Source: AWTP1-18 sp036504515 (GTDB lineage: Bacteria; Pseudomonadota; Gammaproteobacteria; Burkholderiales; Rhodocyclaceae). From it: 64,000 nucleotides of DNA. The notes beneath the pieces are model-generated. The model saw nothing but the letters and a program-made list of their open reading frames with translations. It was not told the DNA's origin and did not search any database. Positions 52,301 through 61,128 of the stretch are shown here, piece after piece. How positions within the stretch are numbered: the stretch's first letter is position 1; every line of letters starts with the position of its first letter. Location: contig DASXVA010000004.1 of NCBI GenBank assembly GCA_036504515.1, positions 1 to 64,000 on the forward strand, written 5' to 3'. The translations under genes were made by a program, and so were the position numbers.

Positions 52301-53335
52301 TCAGGCTGCGAGCGCTTCCTCGGTGTTGTCGTTATCGGTTTGCTGATAGCTCAGACGATCGCCGGTCGCGCTTTGCAACTGGAAGAATTCGTCGGTGGCG
52401 GCCAGTTGGGCTTCCACGCCCTCTAGTTGATTCATGGCGTGGCGGAAGTGGGCGGAACCCACCAGGCCCTTGGTGTACCAGCTGATGTGTTTGCGGGCGA
52501 TCTTGACGCCACTGTCTTCGCCATAAAAAGCGTAGAGGTCGTACAGGTGTTCGCGCATGATGCGGTGGATTTCTTCCACCTTGGGCGGCGGTAGTTCTTC
52601 GCCGGTTTTCAAGTAATGCTCAATCTCGCGGAATAGCCAGGGGCGGCCTTGGGCCGCACGGCCGATCATGACGCCGTCGGCACCAGTGACGGCAAGCACG
52701 TGCTTGGCTTTTTGCGGGGAGGTAATGTCGCCGTTGGCGATAACCGGAATTTTGATCAGGGATTTGACCAGGGCGATGGTCTCGTACTCAGCTTCGCCGC
52801 GGTACTGGTCGGCCCGGGTGCGGCCGTGAATGGCCACGGCGTGGATGCCGCTGGCTTCGGCAATGCGGGCGATGGTGGGAGCGTTCTTGTTTTCGCTGTT
52901 CCAGCCGGTGCGGAACTTGAGGGTCACCGGGGTATCGGGGACGGCGGCGACCACGGTTTCGAGTATGCGAGCCACCAGAGCTTCGTCCTGCATCAGGGCA
53001 GACCCGGCCATGACGTTGCAGACTTTCTTCGCCGGACAGCCCATGTTGATGTCGATGATCTGGGCACCGTTGTCCACATTGTGTTTGGCCGCCTCGGCCA
53101 TCATCTTCGGATCAGCCCCGGCGATCTGTACGGAAATGGGATCGGCCTCGCCTTCATGGTTGGCCCGACGGCGGGTCTTGGCGCTGCCGTAAAGCAGTGA
53201 ATTGGACGTCACCATTTCTGATACGGCCAGCCCGGCCCCCAGCTTCTTGCACAGGACGCGGAAGGGGCGATCCGTTACCCCGGCCATGGGCGCAACGAAG
53301 AGATTGTTCCGCAGCGTGAAGCCGGCGAATTCCAT
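52301..53335 (-). CDS. dusB: tRNA-dihydrouridine synthase B
   Basis: FMN-dependent reductase making dihydrouridine in tRNA. The 344-residue TIM barrel has LFVAPMAGVTDRPFR, the catalytic-cysteine loop DINMGCPAKKVC, KFRTGWN and IHGRTRADQY. It is the first gene of the dusB-fis-purH-purD run, with a promoter expected in the 53336-53459 gap. Confidence 0.97.
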   Translation of the reverse strand: MEFAGFTLRNNLFVAPMAGVTDRPFRVLCKKLGAGLAVSEMVTSNSLLYGSAKTRRRANHEGEADPISVQIAGADPKMMAEAAKHNVDNGAQIIDINMGCPAKKVCNVMAGSALMQDEALVARILETVVAAVPDTPVTLKFRTGWNSENKNAPTIARIAEASGIHAVAIHGRTRADQYRGEAEYETIALVKSLIKIPVIANGDITSPQKAKHVLAVTGADGVMIGRAAQGRPWLFREIEHYLKTGEELPPPKVEEIHRIMREHLYDLYAFYGEDSGVKIARKHISWYTKGLVGSAHFRHAMNQLEGVEAQLAATDEFFQLQSATGDRLSYQQTDNDNTEEALAA

Positions 53336-53459
53336 GGCGGGATCCTGAAAAGGGGCGATTGGGGAAGGGGGCGGATTCTACACCGGCTGCCTAAAAAATG
53401 GGCAAGTCGGCATAGAACGAAAAAGCATTACGTCACCGAAATGTGACAGCTCTATGGAT

Positions 53460-54626
53460 TCAGGGAAAGGCCCGGGCGCCGAACATCATGCGGTTGGCGA
53501 CAAAGTTGCGCAGGGGCGGCAACAGGTCCAGGGCCAGCAGGCCCGCGCCCCGGGCGTGATGGAGCAAGGGATGGTCGTTGCTGAAGAGGCGTACCAGGCC
53601 ATCGGTGAAGCCGATGGTGCTGCGGCGATCAAGGCGACGGCTGGCCGCGTAGCGCTGTAATACTTCTGCGCTGCCCGGGGCCGTGTCTTCCCGGGCGCAG
53701 TCGGCCAGGGTTCGGGCCAGGTCGCGGATATCCCGCAGGGCCAGGTTGTAGCCCTGGCCGGCGACCGGGTGCAGGGTCTGGGCGGCGTTGCCCAGCCAGA
53801 CCTGGCGTTGGCCGATGGTGGTATCCCGGTAGCGCAGTCCCAGAGGAAAACGATAGCGGTGGCTGACGCTAGTAATTTGCAGGCGGCCGTTGAACTCGGC
53901 TTGCAGGCGGGTGATGAATGCGGCGTCATCCAGGCCTTGCAGTACAGCGGCCTCCCCGGACGGGCCGGTGTAAACAACGGCGACATCTTTACCGCTGTGA
54001 CCATTGCCGACAACAGGAAGCAAGGCCACCGGGCCGTGGGCGGTGAATCGTTCCCAAGCATTGCCCTTGTGGGGCTGAGCCAGGGTGGCGGTGCACGTGA
54101 TGGCGTGTTGGCCGTAGTCCCGCTGGCGCAGGTGCTGGCCTTCGTCAATGGCCCCTTCGGCATAGGCCAACAGGGCCGCATGATGTTCTTCATCACCGGC
54201 CTGGAAGCGGATGCCATCGTTTGTGGCGACGGCTTCGTGAACCAGGCGCTGGTGATGGAGGGGGATTTTCTTTTTTTCTGCGGCAGCAACCAGGGCGGCA
54301 ATCAATTCGGCGGCGGGGCAGACGTAACCCAGGGCGGGCACTTGTTGTTCGGCGGCGCTGATGCGGGTACGACCCAGCCCCCCTTGTTGGGAAATATGGA
54401 TGGTGGTGATCGGAGCGGACTTACCTTGCAGTCCGGACCAGACTCCCAGCCATTCCAGCGTCTGGACGGAACCATGGGACAGGGCCAGGATGCGCTTGTC
54501 GGCAAGCCCCGCACCGGGAGCGGCGGCATCGAAGATTTCGGTGGACAGGCCGTGCTTTTGCAAGGCTAGAGCCAAGGCCAGTCCAGCGGCGCCGCCTCCG
54601 GCAATGGCGATCTTTGACGAACTCAC
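53460..54626 (-). CDS. UbiH/UbiF/COQ6-family FAD hydroxylase
   Basis: A 388-residue flavoprotein monooxygenase. It has the N-terminal FAD site IAIAGGGAAGLALAL and the C-terminal WLGNAAQTLHPVAGQGYNLALRD (GD-type FAD ribityl motif). It belongs to the ring hydroxylases of ubiquinone synthesis; which ring carbon it acts on cannot be told from sequence. It uses a GTG start at 54626 overlapping the pepP stop (GTGA), which also marks the real N-terminus. Confidence 0.88.
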   Translation of the reverse strand: MSSSKIAIAGGGAAGLALALALQKHGLSTEIFDAAAPGAGLADKRILALSHGSVQTLEWLGVWSGLQGKSAPITTIHISQQGGLGRTRISAAEQQVPALGYVCPAAELIAALVAAAEKKKIPLHHQRLVHEAVATNDGIRFQAGDEEHHAALLAYAEGAIDEGQHLRQRDYGQHAITCTATLAQPHKGNAWERFTAHGPVALLPVVGNGHSGKDVAVVYTGPSGEAAVLQGLDDAAFITRLQAEFNGRLQITSVSHRYRFPLGLRYRDTTIGQRQVWLGNAAQTLHPVAGQGYNLALRDIRDLARTLADCAREDTAPGSAEVLQRYAASRRLDRRSTIGFTDGLVRLFSNDHPLLHHARGAGLLALDLLPPLRNFVANRMMFGARAFP

Positions 54627-55942
54627 GAACGGGCGTCCTGCATCAATGCCTCGATGTCTGCCACGGTTTTTGGGGCGTCTTTGGTAATGAGTTCGCAGCC
54701 GGTGGCGGTGACCACGGCATCGTCCTCGATGCGCACGCCAATGTTCCAGAAGGCTTCCGGCACGTCGTCGCCGGGGCGGATGTAACAGCCCGGCTCCAGG
54801 GTCAGCACCATGCCCGGCTGGAGCAGCTTCCAATCTTCACCGTCCTTGTATTCACCGGCGTCGTGCACATCCCTGCCCAACCAGTGGCTGGTGCGGTGCA
54901 TATAGAAGCGCTTGTAGCTTTCCTTTTCCAGGACTTCGTCGGCGGTGCCGGTCAGTAGTTTGAGGTCGAGCAGGCCCTGCACCAGCACCTTCACTGCCGC
55001 ATCGTGAGGCGCCATGAAAGTTGCGCCAGGCCGTGTGGCTTCTTCTGCAGCAATCTGGGCATTCAAAACCAGTTGGTAGATGTCTTTCTGGGGGCCGCTG
55101 AAACGGCCATTGGCGGGATAGGTTCGGGTGATGTCCGAGGCGTAGCCTTCCAGTTCGCAGCCGGCATCAATCAGGACTAGCTCGCCATCGGCGATGGGGC
55201 CGTTGTTCTCTACGTAGTGCAGCACGCAGGCATGGGCGCCGGCAGCGACGATGGAGGTGTAGGCGGGGAAGGGGCTGCCCAGCCGGCGAAATTCGTGCAG
55301 CAGTTCCGCTTCTACTTCGTATTCGTGGCGGCCCGGTTGGGTGAATTGCATGGCCCGGCGATGGGCACCAGCAGAAATACGGGCAGCTCGGCCCATGATG
55401 TCCAGTTCGGTCGCATCCTTGATCAGCCGCATGTCGTCCAGCAGGCTGCGCACATTGCGGATGGTTTCCGGTGCTCGCTTGCCCGCCCGGCTCTGGCCGC
55501 GGACGGTATTGAGGGCAGCGGTGATGCGGGTATCCCAAGCCGGGTCGAAGCCGAGGGCAGTCCACAGCAAGGGTTGGTTGGCGATCAACTCCGGCAGTTT
55601 GGCGTCCAGCTCGGCAATGGAATGGGTCTCGTCGAAGCCGAAGATTTCCTTCGACGCCTCCGGGCCGTAGCGATAGCCATCCCAGATTTCCCTTTCTTCA
55701 TGCTTGTCGCGGCAAAAGAGGATGCTCCTAGGGCTATCGCCGGCGATCAATACGATGACCGCTTCCGGCTCGGGAAAGCCGGACAGGTAATGGAAGTAGC
55801 TGTCGGAACGGTAGGGGAAGTGGGCATCCCGGTTGCGCACCTGTTCAGGGGCGGTGGGGATGATGGCAATGCCCTGAGTCATGGCTTGCAGCAGTCGTTG
55901 GCGACGGGCCAGAAAGGGGATGGGATCGAAGGAGAGGGTCAT
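54623..55942 (-). CDS. pepP: Xaa-Pro aminopeptidase
   Basis: Metallopeptidase that removes an N-terminal residue before proline, 439 residues. The AMP_N domain (about 1-140) is followed by the M24 pita-bread domain with metal ligands in LVLIDAGCELEGYASDITRTYP, the His motif HRTSHWLGRDVHD, LTLEPGCYI and GVRIEDD. It overlaps murU by 4 nt and the UbiH-like gene by 4 nt. The pepP-ubiH linkage is common in proteobacteria. Confidence 0.95.
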   Translation of the reverse strand: MTLSFDPIPFLARRQRLLQAMTQGIAIIPTAPEQVRNRDAHFPYRSDSYFHYLSGFPEPEAVIVLIAGDSPRSILFCRDKHEEREIWDGYRYGPEASKEIFGFDETHSIAELDAKLPELIANQPLLWTALGFDPAWDTRITAALNTVRGQSRAGKRAPETIRNVRSLLDDMRLIKDATELDIMGRAARISAGAHRRAMQFTQPGRHEYEVEAELLHEFRRLGSPFPAYTSIVAAGAHACVLHYVENNGPIADGELVLIDAGCELEGYASDITRTYPANGRFSGPQKDIYQLVLNAQIAAEEATRPGATFMAPHDAAVKVLVQGLLDLKLLTGTADEVLEKESYKRFYMHRTSHWLGRDVHDAGEYKDGEDWKLLQPGMVLTLEPGCYIRPGDDVPEAFWNIGVRIEDDAVVTATGCELITKDAPKTVADIEALMQDARS

Positions 55943-56616
55943 GGTTGCGCTTTCAATTCTTGATCCAGTTCAGCCAGCCGTTGCGGGGTGCCGACGTCTA
56001 CCCAACGACCTGTGTGCAGCTCGCCGGACACCTTGCCTGCATTCATGGCAGTACGCAATAGCGGAGCAAGTTTGGCCGGTTGGTCCGAAATAAGTTCGGC
56101 GAACAGTTGCGGCCGATAGACGCCGATGCCGGCAAAAGTGAAGCTGGGACTGCCTTCGCTGGAAATGCGATGGTCGGCGAGAGCGAAGTCACCTTTTTCG
56201 TTGTGCCCCGGGTTGGGCACCAGGACCAGGTGAGCGAGGTCGTTTGTATTCAGCGCCTGATGGGCCAGGGCAAGGTCCCAGTCGCAAAAAACATCACCAT
56301 TGATGACGAGAAAGGGATCGCTACCCAATAAGGGCAGGGCTTTGACAATGCCGCCAGCCGTTTCCAGGGCGCCGGGGGGTTCTGCGGAGTAAGTGATCAA
56401 GAGGCCGAGATGTTGTCCATCGCCGAGAGTCTCTTCAATCAGGTGGCCGAGATGGGCGTGGTTGATCACGACTTCCTTGAAACCAGCCACCGCAAGGCGT
56501 TCCAGATGCCAGACGATCAGGGGTTTGCCGCCGACGGGGAGCAGAGGCTTGGGAGTGACATCGGTGAGGGGGCGCATGCGCTCGCCTCGGCCAGCGGCGA
56601 GAACCATGGCTTTCAA
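55939..56616 (-). CDS. murU: N-acetylmuramate alpha-1-phosphate uridylyltransferase
   Basis: Nucleotidyltransferase that converts MurNAc-1-phosphate to UDP-MurNAc in peptidoglycan recycling. The 225-residue Rossmann-like protein has the N-terminal signature VLAAGRGERMRPLTDVTPKPLLPV and INGDVF. It is paired with the amgK-type kinase 124 nt upstream, the known recycling pair that bypasses de novo UDP-MurNAc synthesis. Confidence 0.92.
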   Translation of the reverse strand: MKAMVLAAGRGERMRPLTDVTPKPLLPVGGKPLIVWHLERLAVAGFKEVVINHAHLGHLIEETLGDGQHLGLLITYSAEPPGALETAGGIVKALPLLGSDPFLVINGDVFCDWDLALAHQALNTNDLAHLVLVPNPGHNEKGDFALADHRISSEGSPSFTFAGIGVYRPQLFAELISDQPAKLAPLLRTAMNAGKVSGELHTGRWVDVGTPQRLAELDQELKAQP

Positions 56617-56686
56617 TTGCGAACTCCGTGGTGCGGTTTGTCGTGAATTGGGGCTGTGAGCGCGAATTGAACTCCCTCTGCCCTAG

Positions 56687-56718
56687 CATGGGGGCGGCTT
56701 TCTTGAGTCCGCCCCATG
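56687..56718 (-). other. Intercistronic hairpin between amgK and murU
   Basis: CATGGGGGCGG (56687-56697) pairs with CCGCCCCATG (56709-56718) with one bulged G. It has no T-run. It may modulate the transcript or be an RNA-stability element in the 124-nt amgK-murU gap. Confidence 0.4.
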
Positions 56719-56740
56719 TGCGGACTGCAATGCAGGTGCT

Positions 56741-57760
56741 TCATGCTGCGGGCTTGTCCATGGTGTAGCCGAGCACGGTGATCTTGTTTTCCACCAGGTC
56801 CAGCACTTTGCGCAGGGGGGACAGTTCGTCGTAGCGGGTCACGGCTTTGCGCAGGTAGTGGGCCACCAGAGGCATGTCCTTGAGGTAGCCGTCCTTGCCA
56901 TCCCGGTGGTAGAGGCGGGCGAAAATGCCTAGTACCTTGAGGTGGCGCTGCACACCCATCCATTCGTAATCCCGGTGGAAGCTGGCAAAGTCGGGATTGA
57001 TGGGCAGACCGGCCTTGCGGGCCCGCTCCCAGTAGGTAATCAGCCAGTCGAGGACAATTTCTTCTTCCCATTCGATGTAGGCATCCTTGAACAGGGAGGC
57101 CAGATCGTAGCTGATGGGGCCATAGACAGCATCTTGGAAGTCTACGATGCCCGGGTTGGGGGTGGCTACCATCAGGTTGCGGGAGTGGTAGTCCCGGTGG
57201 ACGTAGACCCTGGGTTCGGCAAGATTCACCGCCATGATGCGTTCGAAGACTTCTTCCAGCCCCTTGCACAGCTTGTCGTCCAGTTCGATCTGGACGTGCT
57301 TGGCCAAGTACCAATCCGGAAACAGGTCCAGTTCCCGTTTGAGCAGGGCTTTGTCGTAGTCCGGCAACTGGCCCGGCTGACTGGCGGCCTGGATGCGGAT
57401 CAGGGCATCTACGGCATCCAGATAGTGTTGGCGGGCGCTAGCAGGATCGTCTGGGTTGAGGGCGGACAGATAGGTGGTATTGCCGAGATCGGAGAGCAGC
57501 AGGAAACCTTGCTCCAGATCCTGGGCTTCGACGGCGGGAACATGAACGCCGGCGGTTTGAAACAGGGATTGCACCTGCAGCCAGGGTTTTACATCCTCAT
57601 GGCTGGGGGGGGCATCCATCACGATACGGGTGGCACCATCGCTGCGAGTGACCCGGAAATACCGGCGGAAACTGGCGTCGGCCGAAGCGGGGGCAAGACT
57701 GAAGGAGACGCCGGGCCACAATTGGCCCAGCCAGGATTCAATGCGTTGCTGTCTTTCCAT
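56741..57760 (-). CDS. amgK: N-acetylmuramate/N-acetylglucosamine kinase
   Basis: Anomeric sugar kinase that makes MurNAc-1-phosphate for MurU. The 339-residue aminoglycoside-phosphotransferase-fold protein has VYVHRDYHSRNLMV (catalytic loop, Asp) and GIVDFQDAVYGPISYDLASL (metal-binding DFQD). ATG at 57760 starts the family core MERQQRIESWL; a longer frame has no support. It is divergent from lptD. Confidence 0.93.
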   Translation of the reverse strand: MERQQRIESWLGQLWPGVSFSLAPASADASFRRYFRVTRSDGATRIVMDAPPSHEDVKPWLQVQSLFQTAGVHVPAVEAQDLEQGFLLLSDLGNTTYLSALNPDDPASARQHYLDAVDALIRIQAASQPGQLPDYDKALLKRELDLFPDWYLAKHVQIELDDKLCKGLEEVFERIMAVNLAEPRVYVHRDYHSRNLMVATPNPGIVDFQDAVYGPISYDLASLFKDAYIEWEEEIVLDWLITYWERARKAGLPINPDFASFHRDYEWMGVQRHLKVLGIFARLYHRDGKDGYLKDMPLVAHYLRKAVTRYDELSPLRKVLDLVENKITVLGYTMDKPAA

Positions 57761-57924
57761 GGGGATTCTGTACCGTCCCGGCAGGGACGCTATGTTGCTG
57801 ATGTTAGAATGCAAAATTCTATCATTGGCCAGACAGTCGGCATTCAAGGTGGGCATCCGGCGCGGATACTTAGCCAACCTGTTCGTCGCGGTCTTCGCCT
57901 TGGATTTCATTACGCCGGATACCC

Positions 57925-60900
57925 ATGCATCGTTTGCCCCGCGGACAATTCAGCATTCTTGCGCTCTTGGCCGCCATGGGAGGCGTACTTTCCCCCGTTG
58001 CCCGTGGCGCTGACTTGCCTCCCTTCGCCGTTGATCCGGTGTTGCTGGGCCTGCCTGCGGCTAAACCGGTCGAGCCGCCTGCTCCCGCCGCCGCTAAAAC
58101 CACAGCTCCGGCGCAAGTGGCAACGCCATCATCTGCTCCAGTCACTACACCGGTAGTTCAGGGGGATGCGCCACCAGCGGTTGCTGCTTCGGCACCAGCT
58201 CCTGTCGTGAAAAGTGCGGAACCCCCTGTTTCTCCTGGCGTTGCAACAGTAGCGGGGAGCGCCGCTGAAGAAGGTAAGGCTGTTGCGATCCCACGCCGTG
58301 GGAAGAAGTCGACCAAGAAGGGCAACACTGCTACTGACGTCCAGACTGCGGCCGTGCCGAGTCAAGAAAAGACAATTACCGCTGCTCCTGCGCCCGTGGT
58401 TCAGCCAGCATCTCCTGCTGTAGCAACGGCGCCAGTGGTCTCCCCTGTTACAGCCCCATCACCTGCCCCAGCGCCTGCAGTAGCGAGTAGTGGGGTGGCG
58501 CGAAACATGACTGTCTTTAAGGTGGATCCCGCACTGCTCGGCTTGCCTGCGGATAGCGCGGTTACCGCAACAGCCGTGGCAAGGCCGGCGCAAACTCCTG
58601 CCGGGAGCAATGCTGTTGCTGCGCAGGGAGTGCCAACTCGACCCACTGCATCCCGCAAGGGCGGACTTGTGCCTGGTCAGGTCATGCCTGAGTCGGCCGT
58701 GGTCGGCGTCATTCCTGCATCGACTCCTGTTGTTCGACCCGCCCAAGGTTTGGCGCAAGGCATGGCGGCTTTCCGTGTTGATCCCGCGCTGCTTGACCCC
58801 GCAGACCGAATTGCTGCTCCTGCCGCACCGGTTATCGCTCAAACAGAGAGCGAAGGCAAAAAAATCAAGAAAGGTCCGCAACCCAAGCTGTCCATCGTGC
58901 CTGGCGTTGTGGCTGGAGGAACTTATTTCCCGCCGGTTTACGCAGGTTCTGCGAAGGATAGAAAAACAGTACCGGTTTATGTCACAGCGGACGGAATCGA
59001 AGGAACCAGCGGTGTTCAGTCCATCGCCAGGGGTAATGCCGATCTGATCAAGGCCGATAGCCGCTTGCGAGCCGACGAGATCATTTATCGCGAGCAGGAG
59101 GATGAGGTCGAGGCTCGGGGCAATGTGATGTTGACCCGTGAAGGTGATGAGGTCAGCGGTCCTCATCTGAAGCTGAAACTGGGGGACAGCGTTGGGTTTT
59201 TCGACTCACCAACCTTCAAGGTTGATCCGCGGCCAGCTAAACCCAAGACAGATACTGATCCGCAACCTCAAGATTCCATTACGCCCCCAATGGCTGGTTA
59301 TGGAACGGCAGCCCGCATGGACTTCCTGGGAGAGGACCACTACTTCCTCAGTAATGCGACCTACTCGACCTGTGTGCCTGGCGAGAGTGGGCAGGACTGG
59401 TTTGCCAAAGTCGCCGATTTGAGCCTGAATTACGACACCAATGTCGGCGAGGCTCATGACGCAACACTGGTATTCAAGGGGATGCCGATTCTGTATTCGC
59501 CTTGGCTAAGTTTCTCCCTTAACCGGCAAAGAAAGAGTGGTTTCCTTTCCCCAACTTGGGGCTCCACCAGTAATGGCGGCATGGAGTTTTCCATTCCTTA
59601 TTATTGGAATATCGCTCCAGAAATGGATGCCACGATTGCCCCTCGGATTCTGGCTAAGCGAGGCACCCAATGGCGTGGCGAATATCGCTACATGGGTAAG
59701 GATTATGTTGGTATAGCGAATGGTGAGTATTTGCCAGATGACAAAATTACACATACTTCTCGTCATGCTTTCAGTCTACAACACGCCCAAACTTTTAGCG
59801 GCAACCTCAGTGGAAATCTAAATATCAACGGTGTTTCTGATGACACTTATTTTACTGATATGTCATCAAGTGTCGCGACGGTTGCGCAGACTAACTTGGT
59901 GCGGGAAGGTCGGTTGATTTATGGAGGTGGCTGGTGGAATCTTTCCTCTCTAGTTCAACGCTACCAGACACTGCAGGACCCGGCTCAGCCGCCAGTGCTG
60001 AAACCCTATGAACGATTGCCCCAGATTGTATTTACGGCTTCTCGTCCTGATTTGCCGCTAGGATTGGCATTCAACTTTTCTGGCGAGTATGTCTCTTTTA
60101 GTAATCCAGATAAGTCTCTTGTGCAAGGCCGACGGACTACCGCTTATCCTCAATTGTCATTGCCGTTGCAGACAGCAGCGTTTTATATAACACCAAAAAT
60201 CGGGGTGCACAACACGCGATACCAGCTTGATCAAACGACATCAACTGGGACTAATTCCTTAACCCGGTCAGTACCAATATTCAGTGTGGATAGCGGGTTG
60301 GTCTTCGAGCGGGAAACTAGTTATTTCGGACGGGATATGTTGCAGACGCTTGAACCGAGGTTGTATTACCTACGTGTTCCTTTGCGGGATCAGAGTCAAT
60401 TCCCAGTTTTCGATACCGGCGTAGCCGACTTTAATTTCGCACAAATTTTCTCCGAAAATTCATTTTCGGGGGGGGATCGAATCGCCGATGCCAACCAGAC
60501 AACCCTCGCCCTTTCATCCCGTTTGATCAGTCCTAATACCGGGGCAGAGTTAGCCAAGGTGGCGGTAGGTCAGCGCTGGTACTTCTCTGATCAATCGGTT
60601 ACCTTGCCAGGCATTGCCCCTCGTAACGGCCACCTTGCTGACTATCTGGGGGCGGTTACGGCGCAGCTTGAGCAGGACACGGCGATTGATGGCGCCATTC
60701 AGTACAACCCCCGTGACAAAAAGCTGGAGCGGTTGAATGCAGGGGTTCGTTATCAACCTGAAACGGGGCGGATATTGAATGCTGGTTATCGCTATAGCAG
60801 CACACTTTTGAGACAAATTGATATTTCCGGGCAATGGCCTTTAGGCGGAGGATGGTCGGGTGTTGGCCGGTTTAACTACTCCCTTAGAGATAAGCGAGTC

Positions 60901-61128
60901 GTTGAAAACATTGCTGGACTTGAATATAACGAAGCCTGCTGGGCACTTCGTTTTATTGCTCGCCAGGTTGCTACTGCGACGGGCCAATCATCGACAGGCT
61001 TCTTTGTTCAACTGCAACTGAATGGCTTCTCCAGTTTGGGTGGCGATCCCGTTAAGTTACTCCGGCGGAGTGTTTCTGGTTATGGCCGTGTTATCGACTC
61101 TGATGAAGATGAAATGGTCCCAAGATAA
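57925..61128 (+). CDS. lptD: LPS-assembly outer-membrane protein LptD with extended N-terminal region
   Basis: Outer-membrane barrel that inserts LPS with LptE. The 1067-residue protein is about 290 residues longer than usual. After a signal peptide (about 1-29), a Pro/Ala/Val-rich region (about 30-330) carries three F-x-V-D-P-x-L-L motifs at F34, F198 and F283. The beta-jellyroll follows (about 355-440, VTADGIEGTSGVQ to GFFDSPTFKVD), then the barrel. Only two cysteines are visible (C483, C1005), against four in E. coli. Start MHRLPRGQ at 57925. Its stop overlaps surA (TAATG). Confidence 0.93.
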   Translation: MHRLPRGQFSILALLAAMGGVLSPVARGADLPPFAVDPVLLGLPAAKPVEPPAPAAAKTTAPAQVATPSSAPVTTPVVQGDAPPAVAASAPAPVVKSAEPPVSPGVATVAGSAAEEGKAVAIPRRGKKSTKKGNTATDVQTAAVPSQEKTITAAPAPVVQPASPAVATAPVVSPVTAPSPAPAPAVASSGVARNMTVFKVDPALLGLPADSAVTATAVARPAQTPAGSNAVAAQGVPTRPTASRKGGLVPGQVMPESAVVGVIPASTPVVRPAQGLAQGMAAFRVDPALLDPADRIAAPAAPVIAQTESEGKKIKKGPQPKLSIVPGVVAGGTYFPPVYAGSAKDRKTVPVYVTADGIEGTSGVQSIARGNADLIKADSRLRADEIIYREQEDEVEARGNVMLTREGDEVSGPHLKLKLGDSVGFFDSPTFKVDPRPAKPKTDTDPQPQDSITPPMAGYGTAARMDFLGEDHYFLSNATYSTCVPGESGQDWFAKVADLSLNYDTNVGEAHDATLVFKGMPILYSPWLSFSLNRQRKSGFLSPTWGSTSNGGMEFSIPYYWNIAPEMDATIAPRILAKRGTQWRGEYRYMGKDYVGIANGEYLPDDKITHTSRHAFSLQHAQTFSGNLSGNLNINGVSDDTYFTDMSSSVATVAQTNLVREGRLIYGGGWWNLSSLVQRYQTLQDPAQPPVLKPYERLPQIVFTASRPDLPLGLAFNFSGEYVSFSNPDKSLVQGRRTTAYPQLSLPLQTAAFYITPKIGVHNTRYQLDQTTSTGTNSLTRSVPIFSVDSGLVFERETSYFGRDMLQTLEPRLYYLRVPLRDQSQFPVFDTGVADFNFAQIFSENSFSGGDRIADANQTTLALSSRLISPNTGAELAKVAVGQRWYFSDQSVTLPGIAPRNGHLADYLGAVTAQLEQDTAIDGAIQYNPRDKKLERLNAGVRYQPETGRILNAGYRYSSTLLRQIDISGQWPLGGGWSGVGRFNYSLRDKRVVENIAGLEYNEACWALRFIARQVATATGQSSTGFFVQLQLNGFSSLGGDPVKLLRRSVSGYGRVIDSDEDEMVPR

